Shown here: piece by piece, positions 38,445-48,612 of the stretch
How the letters are laid out: the number at the start of each line of letters is the position of its first letter
How positions within the stretch are numbered: position 1 is the first letter of the stretch
NCBI GenBank assembly: GCA_002683405.1
Contig: NYTH01000057.1
Coordinates: 62,001 to 126,000, forward strand
DNA length: 64,000 nt
DNA from: Salinisphaeraceae bacterium
GTDB taxonomy: Bacteria; Pseudomonadota; Gammaproteobacteria; Nevskiales; Salinisphaeraceae
Direction of reading: 5' to 3'
The notes under the pieces: model-generated
What the model was told of the DNA's origin: nothing
Seen by the model: only the letters and a program-made list of their open reading frames with translations
The model's database searches: none
Program-made: the position numbers and the translations under genes

Positions 38445-39665
38445 ATGGCATTCAGTATTGCGCTCAGCGGCCTCAACGCCGCCTCGGCCGACCTCAGCAC
38501 CACGGGTAACAACATCGCCAACGCGAACACCACCGGCTTCAAGGAATCGCGGGCCCAGTTTGCCGACGTGTTCCCCACGCAGGGCCAGGGTCTGGGCGGC
38601 TCGCAGATCGGCAGTGGCGTGCGCGTGAGCGGCATCGCCCAGCAGTTCGATCAGGGCAACATCGACTTCACCGACAATTCGCTCGATCTGGCGATCAGCG
38701 GCTCGGGCTTCTTCACGCTGGACGACGGCGGCACGCTGGTCTACAGCCGCGCCGGCGCCTTTGGCGTGGACCGCGAGGGCTTTGTGGTGAATCAGAGCAA
38801 TCAGCGCCTGCAGGTCTTCCCGCCTTCGGCCAACGGCAGCTTCGACACCGGGTCGCTGGCTGATCTGGCGCTGTCCAGTTCCGAGAATCCGCCGCAGGCC
38901 ACATCGAGCATCAACGTCAATGCCAACCTGCCGGCCGATGCCGTGCAGCCGGCAGCCGCGTTCGACATCAGCGACGCGGAGACCTACAACCACACCACCT
39001 CGGCGACCATTTACGACTCGCTGGGCGCCTCGCACGCCGCGACCCTGTATTTCGTGAAGGACGATGCAGCCGGGCCGAATGCCTGGAACGTGCACACGGC
39101 AGTAGACGGCCAGGTCGTCGGCGGCGCCTCGCCGCTGGCCTACTCGACGTCGGGCCAGATCGTCACGCCGGCCAACGGCGAGATTGCCCTGCCGGCCCAC
39201 GCGCTGGGCAACGGCGCCGACGATCTGTCGATCACACTGGACCTGTCCGACTCCACCCAGTTCGGCAGCCAGTTCGGGGTGACCTCCCTGCGCCAGGACG
39301 GCTTTGCGGCAGGCCGGCTGACGGGTATCGAGATCACCGAACAGGGCGTCGTCCAGGCCCGCTTTTCCAACGGTCAGTCCTCACCGCTGGGCCAGCTCGC
39401 GCTGACCCAGTTCCCCAACGCTCAGGGATTGCAGCATCTGGGTGACACCACCTGGGGCGACACCTTTGCCGCCGGGCAGGCGCTGCGCGGCGCGCCGGGC
39501 TCGGCCGACCTGGGGGTGATCCAGTCGGGCGCGCTGGAGTCGTCCAACGTCGACCTGACCGAGCAGCTGGTGAACATGATTACGGCCCAGCGCAACTTCC
39601 AGGCGAACGCCCAGATGATTTCCACATCTGACGCAATCACCCAGACCATCATCAACATCCGCTAA
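38445..39665 (+). CDS. flgE: Flagellar hook protein FlgE
   Basis: This 406-residue protein starts at an ATG with AGGAGA about 7 bp upstream. The N-terminal rod/hook motif is TTGNNIANANTTGFKESRAQ. The middle hook domains include DYRIAISGSG-like (LAISGSGFFTLDD) and DSLGASHAATLYF segments. The C-terminal motif is ALESSNVDLTEQLVNMI. It polymerises to form the universal joint. The gene shares TAATG with flgF. Confidence 0.95.
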   Translation: MAFSIALSGLNAASADLSTTGNNIANANTTGFKESRAQFADVFPTQGQGLGGSQIGSGVRVSGIAQQFDQGNIDFTDNSLDLAISGSGFFTLDDGGTLVYSRAGAFGVDREGFVVNQSNQRLQVFPPSANGSFDTGSLADLALSSSENPPQATSSINVNANLPADAVQPAAAFDISDAETYNHTTSATIYDSLGASHAATLYFVKDDAAGPNAWNVHTAVDGQVVGGASPLAYSTSGQIVTPANGEIALPAHALGNGADDLSITLDLSDSTQFGSQFGVTSLRQDGFAAGRLTGIEITEQGVVQARFSNGQSSPLGQLALTQFPNAQGLQHLGDTTWGDTFAAGQALRGAPGSADLGVIQSGALESSNVDLTEQLVNMITAQRNFQANAQMISTSDAITQTIINIR

Positions 39666-40405
39666 TGGACCGCGCGCTCTACATCGCCATGACTGGCGCA
39701 GGGCAGACCCTGCAGTCGATGGGCGTGACCAGCAACAACCTGGCGAACGCCAGTACCGCCGGTTTTCGCGCCGAGATTGCCCAGGCCCGGGCCGAGGCGA
39801 TTCAGGGCAACGGGATGGCCAGTCGCTACAACACCGTGGATACCGGCGCCGGCTTCGATGGCGCCGGCGGCGCGGTGCGCGCCACCGGCCGCGATCTGGA
39901 TATCGCCATGCGGGGCGACGGCTGGCTGGCGGTGCAAACGCCCGACGGCAACGAGGCATTGACGCGGGCGGGCAATCTGCAGGTCAACGCGGCCGGACAG
40001 CTGCTGACCGGCAGCGGTCTGCCCGTCATGGGCGATGGCGGCCCGATCGCGGTGCCGCCGCATTCGTCCATGACGATTGGCAGCGACGGCACCATCACCA
40101 TCGTGCCGCAGGGCGTAGGGCCGGAAACCACGGCCACCGTAGGCCGGCTGAAAGTAGTGGAAGCGCGGGCTGACCAGCTCGAGCGCCGCGCCGATGGCCT
40201 GTTTCAGGCGCGTCCGGGTGAAGACGTTTTGCCCATGGCCGGTGACAGCGTCGTGTCGGGCGCGCTGGAGTCGAGCAATGTGAACGTGGCGCAGACGCTG
40301 GTCGAAATGATCGAGCTGTCGCGCAAATTCGAAATGCAGGTTCGCATGATGCGGACCGTGGAAGATAACGCCAAGGCGGGCGCCAGCCTGCTGCGGCAGA
40401 CCTGA
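39665..40405 (+). CDS. flgF: Proximal rod protein FlgF
   Basis: This is a 246-residue protein. It starts MDRALYIAMTGAGQTLQSMG, typical of FlgF, and then SNNLANASTAGFRAE. The C-terminal motif is [20 protein letters not shown]. The ATG overlaps the flgE stop, so translation is probably coupled. It is part of the rod in the periplasm. Confidence 0.95.
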   Translation: MDRALYIAMTGAGQTLQSMGVTSNNLANASTAGFRAEIAQARAEAIQGNGMASRYNTVDTGAGFDGAGGAVRATGRDLDIAMRGDGWLAVQTPDGNEALTRAGNLQVNAAGQLLTGSGLPVMGDGGPIAVPPHSSMTIGSDGTITIVPQGVGPETTATVGRLKVVEARADQLERRADGLFQARPGEDVLPMAGDSVVSGALESSNVNVAQTLVEMIELSRKFEMQVRMMRTVEDNAKAGASLLRQT

Positions 40406-40429
40406 CGCCAGGCAACCGGAGACATCATC

Positions 40430-41215
40430 ATGGATTCAACCCTTTGGGTCGCAAAAACCGGACTGGATGCGCAGCAAACGCGCATGACCGTCATTTCCAA
40501 CAACCTGGCCAACGTCAACACGACCGGCTTCAAGAAGGGCCGGGCAGCGTTCCAGGATCTGCTGTATCAGAACGTCAGCCAGGCCGGCGCTCAGGTGACC
40601 CAGCAGAACAAGGACCCCACGGGCCTGTCGCTGGGCACGGGCGTGAAAGTGCAGTCCACCGAGAAGCTCTACGGGCAGGGCAACCTGCAGCAGACCGACA
40701 ATCCGCTCGACGTGGCCGTCAATGGCCGCGGGTTCTTCCAGGTGCTGATGCCGGATGGCAGCACCGCCTATACGCGTGACGGCAGTTTCCGCCTGAGCGC
40801 CGACGGCGAACTCGTCACCCCCCGGGGCATGCTGCTTGAGCCCTCCATCACCGTGCCGGGCGACGCCCAGAGCCTGACCATCGGCGCCGACGGCACGGTC
40901 TCCGTGCAGCTGCCCGGCCAGGCCGAGCCGCAGCAGATCGGCGCCCTGCAGCTGGTTGATTTCGTCAACCCGGCGGGGCTGGAGTCGCGCGGCGAGAACC
41001 TGCTGGTGGAAACCGGCGCCAGCGGTCCGCCCCAGGCCGGCACGCCGGGCCTGAACGGTCTGGGCTCGCTCAATCAGGGCAGCCTAGAGAGCTCCAACGT
41101 CAACGTGGTGGAAGAGCTGATCAACATGATCGAAACCCAGCGCGCCTACGAGATGAATTCGCGCGCCATCTCCACCGTCGACGAAATGCTGGCCTACGTC
41201 AGCAACAACCTGTAG
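40430..41215 (+). CDS. flgG: Distal rod protein FlgG
   Basis: This 261-residue protein has the FlgG-specific start [19 protein letters not shown] and [20 protein letters not shown]. The middle contains [19 protein letters not shown], and the end is [20 protein letters not shown]. Full family length. It forms the distal rod through the P and L rings. Confidence 0.96.
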   Translation: MDSTLWVAKTGLDAQQTRMTVISNNLANVNTTGFKKGRAAFQDLLYQNVSQAGAQVTQQNKDPTGLSLGTGVKVQSTEKLYGQGNLQQTDNPLDVAVNGRGFFQVLMPDGSTAYTRDGSFRLSADGELVTPRGMLLEPSITVPGDAQSLTIGADGTVSVQLPGQAEPQQIGALQLVDFVNPAGLESRGENLLVETGASGPPQAGTPGLNGLGSLNQGSLESSNVNVVEELINMIETQRAYEMNSRAISTVDEMLAYVSNNL

Positions 41216-41223
41216 GCGCCGCG

Positions 41224-41892
41224 ATGAAGCAGCTTCGATGGGTTCTGCTGATCGCGCCGGCGCTGCTGCTGGGCTGCGCCAGCCATCCGCCGACCGTGCC
41301 CGAGGAAACGGCCATCTATGACCCGCCGCCGCCGGTGCCGGCCAGCGCGGGCGCCATTTACTCGCCCGGCTACGGCATCAGCCTGTTCCAGGACCGGCGC
41401 GCGCGTCAGATCGGCGACACCCTGACCGTGCTGCTCACCGAGCGGACCCAGGCGCAGAAGAGCGCGGCCACGACCACCTCGAAAGCCACCGACGTGGCGA
41501 TTGCCAATCCCACGCTCTTCGGCCGCACGCCGACGCTGGATGGCCAGCCCCTGTTCGAGACCGCCATTTCCAGCGAGAACGGTTTCTCCGGTAGCGGCGC
41601 CAGCAGCCAGAGCAACCAGCTGGACGGCTCGGTCACCGTGACCGTGGTCGACGTGCTCAACAACGGCAACCTGGTCGTGCAGGGCGAAAAATGGATCACC
41701 ATCAATCAGGGCCAGGAGTTCGTGAAGCTGCGCGGCGTGATCCGGCCCGACGACATCAATCCGGATAACAGCGTCGCCTCCACCCGCATCGCCCAGGCCA
41801 AGATCACCTACAACGGCCGTGGCGCCGTGGCCGACGCCAACGCCATGGGCTGGGGCGCACGCTTTTTCAACTCGCCGTTCTGGCCGTTCTAG
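41224..41892 (+). CDS. flgH: Flagellar L-ring lipoprotein FlgH
   Basis: This 222-residue protein has a lipoprotein signal ending LLLGC (about residues 14-18). FlgH motifs include [20 protein letters not shown] and [19 protein letters not shown]. The C-terminal [13 protein letters not shown] has a final aromatic. It forms the outer-membrane ring. Its stop lies 11 bp before the flgI start. Confidence 0.95.
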   Translation: MKQLRWVLLIAPALLLGCASHPPTVPEETAIYDPPPPVPASAGAIYSPGYGISLFQDRRARQIGDTLTVLLTERTQAQKSAATTTSKATDVAIANPTLFGRTPTLDGQPLFETAISSENGFSGSGASSQSNQLDGSVTVTVVDVLNNGNLVVQGEKWITINQGQEFVKLRGVIRPDDINPDNSVASTRIAQAKITYNGRGAVADANAMGWGARFFNSPFWPF

Positions 41893-41903
41893 TGGAGGGC
41901 GCC

Positions 41904-43007
41904 ATGTCCCGATTGCGATTCATCCTGCTCCTGACGCTGGGCCTGCTGTCGACCGCCAGCTGGGCTGACCGGGTCAAGGACCTGGCCTCCGTGGCCGGCG
42001 TGCGCAGCAACCCGCTGGTGGGCTATGGCCTGGTGGTGGGTCTGGATGGCAGCGGTGATCGCACCACCCAGGCGCCGTTCACGGTGCAGAGCCTGCGCGC
42101 GATGCTCTCGCAGCTGGGCGTGGTGGTACCCCCCAACATCAATCCGCAGCTCGAGAACGTGGCCGCGGTAGCGATTCACGCCGAGCTGCCCGCGTTCGCC
42201 AAGCCGGGCCAGCAGATCGACGTGACCGTGTCGTCCATTGGCAATTCGGAAAGCCTGCGCGGCGGCAGCCTGCTCATGACGCCTCTGCGCGGTATCGACG
42301 GCAACGTCTACGCCATTGCCCAGGGCAATCTGGTGGTCGGTGGGCTGGGCGTGTCGGGTAACGACGGCTCGCGCGTGTCCATCAATATTCCCAGTTCCGG
42401 CCGTATTCCCAACGGCGCCATGGTCGAACGCAGCATTCCCGGCGCCATGGCTGGCGGCGACGTGTTGCTGAATCTGCATTCGCCCGATTTCACCACCGCC
42501 AGCCGGCTGGTCGACGGTATCAACGCCAGCCTGGGCGGTGGATCCGCGCGGGCCCTGGACGCCGTCACCGTGGCGGTTGCCGCGCCGCAGGATCCGAGCC
42601 GCCGCGTGCAGTTCATGGCGATGCTGGAAAATATCAACGTGGACCCGGGCGAGGCCGCGGCCAAGGTCGTCATCAATTCGCGCACCGGCACCATCGTGAT
42701 CGGTCAGCACGTTACCGTAGCGCCGGCCGCGGTGACCCACGGGTCGCTCTCGGTCACCATTCGCGAAGACTTCGGCATCAGCCAGCCGGCGCCGTTTTCC
42801 GATGGCAACACGGTGGTCGTGCCGGACAGCCGGATTCAGATCAATCAGGGCGGCGACGGCCGGATGTTCCTTTTCGAACCGGGCGCGACGCTCGAAGATA
42901 TCGTGCGCGCGGTGAACCGCGTGGGCGCGGCTCCGGGTGACCTGGTGGCGATTCTCGAAGCGCTCAAGAAGGTCGGTGCGCTGCGCGCCGAGCTGGTTGT
43001 CATCTAG
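41904..43007 (+). CDS. flgI: Flagellar P-ring protein FlgI
   Basis: The protein has 367 residues from the ATG at 41904, which has GGAGG 6 bp upstream; an in-frame GTG at 41892 is less likely. Signal peptide [14 protein letters not shown]. FlgI motifs include [20 protein letters not shown] and the strongly conserved [20 protein letters not shown]. The end has [20 protein letters not shown]. It forms the periplasmic ring around the rod, with FlgA as chaperone. Confidence 0.96.
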   Translation: MSRLRFILLLTLGLLSTASWADRVKDLASVAGVRSNPLVGYGLVVGLDGSGDRTTQAPFTVQSLRAMLSQLGVVVPPNINPQLENVAAVAIHAELPAFAKPGQQIDVTVSSIGNSESLRGGSLLMTPLRGIDGNVYAIAQGNLVVGGLGVSGNDGSRVSINIPSSGRIPNGAMVERSIPGAMAGGDVLLNLHSPDFTTASRLVDGINASLGGGSARALDAVTVAVAAPQDPSRRVQFMAMLENINVDPGEAAAKVVINSRTGTIVIGQHVTVAPAAVTHGSLSVTIREDFGISQPAPFSDGNTVVVPDSRIQINQGGDGRMFLFEPGATLEDIVRAVNRVGAAPGDLVAILEALKKVGALRAELVVI

Positions 43008-43022
43008 CGCGCCGCCCCTGCC

Positions 43023-43874
43023 ATGCTCACGCCGGTTACCACCTCCCTGAACACGTCGCTGACGGCGGACAAGCCGTCGGCCGGCTCGCGTCCGGACGAT
43101 GCCGCCCTGAAGGAGGCGGCGCGCCAGTTCGAGGCGGTGTTCGTGAAAATGGCGCTGAAAAACATGCGGGCCGCCAGCTTCGGTCCGGACCTGACCGGCG
43201 GCGAGAAAAACAGCCTGTATCGCGACATGCTGGACGGCGAATTCGCCAAATCCGTGGGCGGGCAGGGCGGCCTGGGCATTGCCGATATGCTGGTCGAGCA
43301 ATTACGCAGCGGTCCGGTCAGCGCGGCGGCGGCGTACATCCCCGCGCCGACTCAGCCGGTGACGAAGCCTGCCCAGCCGTCGGCCCATCGCGAGCCGCTG
43401 TCGGGCTCGCCGGCCGAATTCGTGGAGCGTTACATGCCCGATGCCCGGCGTGCAGCGCGTGCACTGGGTGTGTCACCGCAAATCGTGCTGGCCCAGGCCG
43501 CGCTGGAGTCGGGCTGGGGCAGCTCGCCGGCGGGCAACCACAATCTGTTCGGCATCAAGGCTGACCGCGCCTGGTCAGGTGCCAGTACGCAGCAGGCCAC
43601 CCACGAATTCCGCGACGGTGCCATGCGCGCCGAGCGGGCCGATTTCCGCGATTACGCGTCCAGCGCGGAGAGCTTCAACGATTATGTGCAGTTCATTAAA
43701 AACAATCCGCGTTATGCCGTTGCGCTAGAGCACGATGGCGATGACCGGGCCTATGTCCGTGGCCTGCAGGCCGCCGGCTATGCCACGGACCCGGCCTATG
43801 CCGACAAGCTGATGCAGATTGCCTCGCAAATCCCGGTGGATGTCGCGTTCGTGAACAACTCGAGGGCTGACTGA
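43023..43874 (+). CDS. flgJ: Bifunctional rod-cap / peptidoglycan hydrolase FlgJ
   Basis: This is a 283-residue protein. The N-terminal rod-cap domain contains EAARQFEAVFVKMALKNMR and NSLYRDMLDGEFAK. The C-terminal glucosaminidase-type (GH73) domain at about 130-270 has VLAQAALESGWGSS, with the likely catalytic glutamate, and NHNLFGIKAD. It opens the cell wall as the rod grows. The stop overlaps the flgK start codon. Confidence 0.95.
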   Translation: MLTPVTTSLNTSLTADKPSAGSRPDDAALKEAARQFEAVFVKMALKNMRAASFGPDLTGGEKNSLYRDMLDGEFAKSVGGQGGLGIADMLVEQLRSGPVSAAAAYIPAPTQPVTKPAQPSAHREPLSGSPAEFVERYMPDARRAARALGVSPQIVLAQAALESGWGSSPAGNHNLFGIKADRAWSGASTQQATHEFRDGAMRAERADFRDYASSAESFNDYVQFIKNNPRYAVALEHDGDDRAYVRGLQAAGYATDPAYADKLMQIASQIPVDVAFVNNSRAD

Positions 43875-45742
43875 TGGCCGACATGCTCAGTATTGGCAGC
43901 ACCGCGCTCAACGCCTACAAAAAGGCGCTCGACACGACCAGCCATAACGTGGCCAACGCGGCGACCGAAGGCTATTCCCGCCAGCGCGTGGAATTTTCCT
44001 CACGCGTGCCCGCGGGCAGCAGCATCGGCTTGGGCGTGGGCTTTCAGGATGTGGAACGCGTGGTCGACCAGCTTGTGGGTCAGCGCCTGCTCAGCGGTTC
44101 CAGCAGCGGCGGCCGTCTGGATGTGTACGGAGACTACACGGCCCGCCTCGACCGACTGTATTCCGACGCCGATACGGGCATTGGCGGGGCCATCGACAGT
44201 TTTTTCGCCGGGCTCTCGCGGCTGTCCAGTGATCCCGCATCAAGCGCCGTACGCACCGAGGTGCTGGGCGCCGCCGAGGATCTGGCCGCCAATTTCCGCC
44301 GTATTGGTACCGCGCTGAACGATTACGGCCAGGAGATCGAGCAGCGATTGTCGGTGTCGGTGTCCGAAGTCAACCGGCTGGCCGAGGATATTGCCAGCTT
44401 CAACAGCCAGATCGCGCTGGCCCGCGGGACCGGCACGCCGCCCAATGATCTGCTCGACAAACGTGATCTGGCCCTGCAGCAAATGGCTGATCTGGTCGAC
44501 ATCAAGACGGTTACGCAGGACAGCGGTGACATCAATGTCTTTACCGGCAGCGGCCAGGCGCTGGTGCTCAGCGGCAACGCCAATGCGCTGGGGCTGCGTG
44601 CCGACGAATTTGATGGCAGCCGCGCCGAAGTGGTGCTGCGCGCCGGTGGCCAGATCGTGCCGCTGGGCGACAGCATCAGCGGCGGCCGCATTGGCGGTCT
44701 GCTCGATGTCCGCGGCGAGCTGGATCAGGATCAGGGCCGGCTGGGCCGCATGGCGGCGGCCGTGGCCCTGCAGGTCAACGAACAGCATCAGCAGGGCGTG
44801 GATGCCCGTGGCCAGCTGGGCGGTGAATTGTTCAGCGGCGCGCTTTCCGAAGTGCGTGCGGCCAGCACCAATACCGGCACGGCCACGCCGCAGATTTCGC
44901 TGACGGACGTCTCCGCGCTGACCGGCGACAGCTACGATCTTCGCTTTAATGGCGGCTACGAGCTGGTCAATCGGCGGACCGGAGAGCCGGTTGCCCTGAC
45001 CGGCTCCGGCACGCCGGCCGATCCGCTGGTGGGCGAGGGGTTCAGCATCACCGTGCCCGGCACGCCGGCCAATGGCGACCGCTTCCTCCTGCAGCCCACC
45101 CACGGCGCGGCCATGAATCTGTCGGTGGCGTTTGGCGACCCGACCCGCCTGGCTGCTGCGGGGCTGATGCGCGCCGAGCCGGCGACACAGAATATCGGCA
45201 CCGCCCAGGCATCGCTGACCGTGAATGATGCGGCCACCGCGGTGGCGCAAACGCCGGCCAGCATCGAATTCATCGACGCCAATACCTACAGCGTCGACGG
45301 GGCCGGCGCCTTTGCCTATGACGCGGCCGCCGGGATTAACGTCAACGGGTTCAATCTGCGTCTGGAGGGCGACCCGGTGGCGGGTGATCGCTTTGACCTG
45401 AACGCCGCAGGGCCGAATTCAGGCGACAACCGCAACGCCCTGGCCATGGCGGCGCTGGGCGACCGCGCGTCGCTGGCCGGCGGCACCCGCAGCTTCAGTG
45501 ACGAAAACGCGGGTCTGGTGGCCAGCGCGGGTGACCGGGCGCGCCAGGCCGAGCGCCAGGCCCAGGCCACCGGCGCCATTCTGGCGCAGGACCGCGCCCA
45601 GCGTGACTCGGTCTCCGGCGTAAATCTGGATGAAGAGGCCGCCAATCTGCTGCGGTTTCAGCAGGGGTATCAGGCTGCGGCCCGCGTGATCGACGTGGCC
45701 AACCAGATGTTCCAGTCGCTGCTGTCGGCCGTTTCGAGGTAA
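43874..45742 (+). CDS. flgK: Hook-filament junction protein FlgK
   Basis: This is a 622-residue protein. The N-terminal block is IGSTALNAYKKALDTTSHNV with NAATEGYSRQRVEF. The C-terminal helix is GVNLDEEAANLLRFQQGYQA, typical of FlgK. A long variable middle (about residues 300-520) contains two repeat-like segments, with PVALTGSGTPADPLVGEGFS in the first. It joins hook and filament and is exported with FlgN as chaperone. Confidence 0.95.
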   Translation: MADMLSIGSTALNAYKKALDTTSHNVANAATEGYSRQRVEFSSRVPAGSSIGLGVGFQDVERVVDQLVGQRLLSGSSSGGRLDVYGDYTARLDRLYSDADTGIGGAIDSFFAGLSRLSSDPASSAVRTEVLGAAEDLAANFRRIGTALNDYGQEIEQRLSVSVSEVNRLAEDIASFNSQIALARGTGTPPNDLLDKRDLALQQMADLVDIKTVTQDSGDINVFTGSGQALVLSGNANALGLRADEFDGSRAEVVLRAGGQIVPLGDSISGGRIGGLLDVRGELDQDQGRLGRMAAAVALQVNEQHQQGVDARGQLGGELFSGALSEVRAASTNTGTATPQISLTDVSALTGDSYDLRFNGGYELVNRRTGEPVALTGSGTPADPLVGEGFSITVPGTPANGDRFLLQPTHGAAMNLSVAFGDPTRLAAAGLMRAEPATQNIGTAQASLTVNDAATAVAQTPASIEFIDANTYSVDGAGAFAYDAAAGINVNGFNLRLEGDPVAGDRFDLNAAGPNSGDNRNALAMAALGDRASLAGGTRSFSDENAGLVASAGDRARQAERQAQATGAILAQDRAQRDSVSGVNLDEEAANLLRFQQGYQAAARVIDVANQMFQSLLSAVSR

Positions 45743-45747
45743 TCGTC

Positions 45748-46932
45748 ATGCGTGTCTCTACCACCGGCCTGATCCAGAGCGCGATTGACCAGATGCTCCG
45801 CCAGCAGGGCGAGCTGGCCAAGACCCGGGATTCGCTGGCCAGCGGGCAGCGCTATACCCGCGCTGCGGAGAACCCCGGCGCCGTCGCCACCGCCGCGCGG
45901 CTGGATTCGGTGCTTAGCCAGCTCGGCCAGTACCGCGCCAACGGCGAAACGGCGCTTTCGCGGCTGACGCTGGAAGAGGGCGCCCTGGATACCGCGGGCG
46001 ATATTCTCCAGCGCATGCGTGAGCTGGTCGTGCAGGGCAACAACGCCACGGCGTCCGGCGAAGCCCGTTCGGCCATTGCTACGGAGATGCGCGCGCTCGA
46101 AGACGAATTATTGTCGGTGGCCAATGCGCAGGACGGCCGTGGCCGCTATCTGTTTGCGGGTCTGTCCGACGCCGGTCTGCCTTTCAGCCGTTCGGCGGGC
46201 GGGCAGGTGAGCTATGGCGGCGACGGCGGTGAGCGGCAGGTCAATATCGGCCAGGGCCGCAGCGTCGCCGACGGCGATTCCGGTGATGCCGTATTCATGC
46301 GAGTGCCCAGTGGCAACGGTTTGTTTCAGGTCACCGCTGACCCGGCCAATCAGGGCGGTGCCACGCTCAAGTCCGCCCAGCCTGATGGCAGCGGCGCCTA
46401 TTCGAGCCAGCGGTTCGATATCGAGTTTGTTGGCGGCGGCTACCAGGTGCTCGACGAAGGCGGGGCCGTGGTTCAGGCGGCTGCCGAATATGAGCCGGGC
46501 AGCGTCATCGAATTTGGCGGCGTGAGCGTCAGTTTTTCGGGCACGCCGGCCGCCGGCGACAATTTTTCGCTGGACCCGCTGCGCCGACAGAGCGTATTCG
46601 ACTTGGCCGGCGCGGCCGTCAATGCCTTGTCTCTCGACGATGCCGCACAGCGTGGCACGGGCCTGTACAACGCACTGGAAGGGCTGGATGCGGCGCTGGG
46701 CCATATTAATGAGATACGCGGCACCGTCGGGGCTCGCATGAATGCCATCGAGCGCAGCGACAGTATTAATGAGGGCTCTGAACTCGAGATCGCGCGCAGT
46801 CTGTCCGGGCTGCGCGATGTCGATATGGCGGAAGCCATTGGCCGGCTGACGCAGCAGGCCACCACGCTGGAAGCGGCACAGGCGGCCTTCGCCCGCGTCC
46901 AGAATTTGTCACTTTTCGATTTTTTGCGCTAA
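45748..46932 (+). CDS. flgL: Hook-filament junction protein FlgL
   Basis: This 394-residue protein starts MRVSTTGLIQSAIDQM, with the SGQRYTRAAENPGAVATAAR segment typical of FlgL. The C-terminal flagellin-like helices include LEIARSLSGLRDVDMAEAIG and FARVQNLSLFDFLR. It is the last gene of the flgB operon, 5 bp after flgK. No clear terminator follows before the fliC promoter. Confidence 0.94.
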   Translation: MRVSTTGLIQSAIDQMLRQQGELAKTRDSLASGQRYTRAAENPGAVATAARLDSVLSQLGQYRANGETALSRLTLEEGALDTAGDILQRMRELVVQGNNATASGEARSAIATEMRALEDELLSVANAQDGRGRYLFAGLSDAGLPFSRSAGGQVSYGGDGGERQVNIGQGRSVADGDSGDAVFMRVPSGNGLFQVTADPANQGGATLKSAQPDGSGAYSSQRFDIEFVGGGYQVLDEGGAVVQAAAEYEPGSVIEFGGVSVSFSGTPAAGDNFSLDPLRRQSVFDLAGAAVNALSLDDAAQRGTGLYNALEGLDAALGHINEIRGTVGARMNAIERSDSINEGSELEIARSLSGLRDVDMAEAIGRLTQQATTLEAAQAAFARVQNLSLFDFLR

Positions 46933-46937
46933 ATCGC

Positions 46938-46964
46938 TAAAAGTCGGTGACGACCTACCGTTAT
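46938..46964 (+). promoter_or_regulatory. Sigma-28 (FliA) promoter of fliC
   Basis: TAAA (46938-46941), 15 bp, then ACCGTTAT (46957-46964). The leader would be about 95 bp. Spacing is exact, while the -10 element departs at three positions. Confidence 0.55.
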
Positions 46965-47066
46965 GACTCCTGACAGCGGAAGCCAAAGCCAAAACGGGCC
47001 AGGCACCGTAACCGAGATACGCCGAGACGCGTGTCCATGTCACCCAAAATCTAGGAGATCATAACG

Positions 47067-48524
47067 ATGCAAGTTATCAACACAAACCTGGCGTCTCTGA
47101 ATGCACAGCGTAATCTCGGCGCCACCAACAACGCCCAGGCTACCGCGCTTGAGCGCCTGTCCACCGGCCTTCGGATCAACAGCGCCAAAGACGACGCTGC
47201 CGGCCTGGCCATTTCCGAGCGTTTCACCGCTCAGATTCGCGGCCTGAACCAGGCTGTGCGTAACGCCAACGACGGCGTGTCCCTGGCCCAGACCGCTGAA
47301 GGCGCGCTGGACTCGGTCACCGACAACCTGCAGCGCATTCGTGAACTGTCGGTCCAGTCGGCCAACGCCACCAACAGCTCCTCTGACCGTGCCGCCCTGC
47401 AGGCGGAAGTTTCCGAGCTGCTTTCGGAAATCGACCGCGTCGCCAGTCAGACCGCCTTCAACGGCGTGAGCCTGCTTGACGGCAGCTTCAGCAGCCAAAC
47501 CTTCCAGGTGGGCGCAAACGCCGGTGAAACCATCTCGATCGATTCAATCGTCGATTCGCGGACGACTTCGCTGGGCAGCAATGTCCTGACGACCAACACG
47601 CAAACCACGCTTGACACCGGCACGGCGAATGGAATCGGTGCGGAAACCGATCTGACCATCACCACCAACGCCGGCACGACAGGCGCGATCGCCTACGGCG
47701 CCAACGCAAGTGCTGCAGAAATCGCTAGCGCCATTAACACCGCTGCGGCTGGTGTTGGCGTGACCGCCACTGCCAGCAACGAAACCACTCTGAGTGGCCT
47801 GTCAGATGCTGGCACCGTCAGCTTCACTCTCGGCGGTTTGGACGCTGAAGGTAATGCCAATACGGCTTCCATTTCCGCTGAAGTCACGGATACTTCAGAC
47901 TTGTCGAGCCTTGTGGCTGCCATCAACGGTCAGGCCTCCACCACGGGCATTACCGCCACGTTTACCGATTCGTCCTCCAAGGACTCCATCACCCTGACCA
48001 CGTCTGACGGACGCGACATCAGTATCGGAACGTTTGGTGTCGGCGGTGCAGTCACCGGTGAGACGATCGACTTCGGTGATGTGTCGCTGGATGAAGGTGA
48101 CTCAGGCGTGCAGGCTGGTACCGTCGAACTGTCCAGCACCAAGGGACAGATTTCCCTGGCTAACGCGGAAACCGACGTTTTCGCTTCTGCAAGCGCGGTC
48201 TCCAGCTTCAACTCTGCGTCACTGATCGACGTTAGCACCGCCGATGGCGCTTCCGGCGCTCTGAACGTGATCGACGCGGCTCTGAGCTCGATCAACTCCG
48301 GCCGAGCTGATCTGGGTGCTGTCCAGAACCGCTTCGAGTCGGTGGTGTCCAGCCTGCAGAACACCTCTGAAAACCTCAGTGCTGCTCGCAGCCAGATTCA
48401 GGACGCCGACTTCGCGGCAGAAACCGCGGCCTTGACCAAGGCCCAGGTGCTGCAGCAGGCCGGTATCTCGATCCTGGCTCAGGCCAACGCCGCGCCGCAG
48501 AGCGTGCTCTCCCTCCTGCAGTAA
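47067..48524 (+). CDS. fliC: Flagellin FliC
   Basis: This 485-residue protein has a conserved D0/D1 N-terminus (MQVINTNLASLNAQRNLGAT, then GLRINSAKDDAAGLAISERF) and C-terminus (AETAALTKAQVLQQAGISIL, then AQANAAPQSVLSLLQ). The middle (about 170-380) is Thr/Ala/Ser-rich and variable, as in surface-exposed domains. The ATG has AGGAG 9 bp upstream. It is the only flagellin gene seen here. It forms the filament and is followed by a strong terminator. Confidence 0.97.
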   Translation: MQVINTNLASLNAQRNLGATNNAQATALERLSTGLRINSAKDDAAGLAISERFTAQIRGLNQAVRNANDGVSLAQTAEGALDSVTDNLQRIRELSVQSANATNSSSDRAALQAEVSELLSEIDRVASQTAFNGVSLLDGSFSSQTFQVGANAGETISIDSIVDSRTTSLGSNVLTTNTQTTLDTGTANGIGAETDLTITTNAGTTGAIAYGANASAAEIASAINTAAAGVGVTATASNETTLSGLSDAGTVSFTLGGLDAEGNANTASISAEVTDTSDLSSLVAAINGQASTTGITATFTDSSSKDSITLTTSDGRDISIGTFGVGGAVTGETIDFGDVSLDEGDSGVQAGTVELSSTKGQISLANAETDVFASASAVSSFNSASLIDVSTADGASGALNVIDAALSSINSGRADLGAVQNRFESVVSSLQNTSENLSAARSQIQDADFAAETAALTKAQVLQQAGISILAQANAAPQSVLSLLQ

Positions 48525-48552
48525 GCATGAGCGGACTGTCCGCCAAGGTGAT

Positions 48553-48590
48553 GACCCGGGGTACGCCAGTGCCCCGGGTCTTCTTGTTTT
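48553..48590 (+). terminator. Rho-independent terminator after fliC
   Basis: A perfect 9-bp GC-rich stem (GACCCGGGG at 48553-48561 with CCCCGGGTC at 48572-48580) and a 10-base loop are followed by a T-rich tail ending in TTTT at 48590. Confidence 0.85.
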
Positions 48591-48612
48591 CGGATAAGAC
48601 AGGAGAGTGGCG

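Noticed and set aside
41889-43301. Minus-strand open frame of about 470 codons opposite flgI and flgJ
   Set aside because: His/Arg/Gln-rich shadow sequence; flgI and flgJ are full length with family motifs.
48525-48612. Separate sigma-54 or sigma-28 promoter for flaG-fliD
   Set aside because: No GG-N10-GC or TAAA-N15-GCCGATAA match was seen. Read-through past the fliC terminator is the simpler option.
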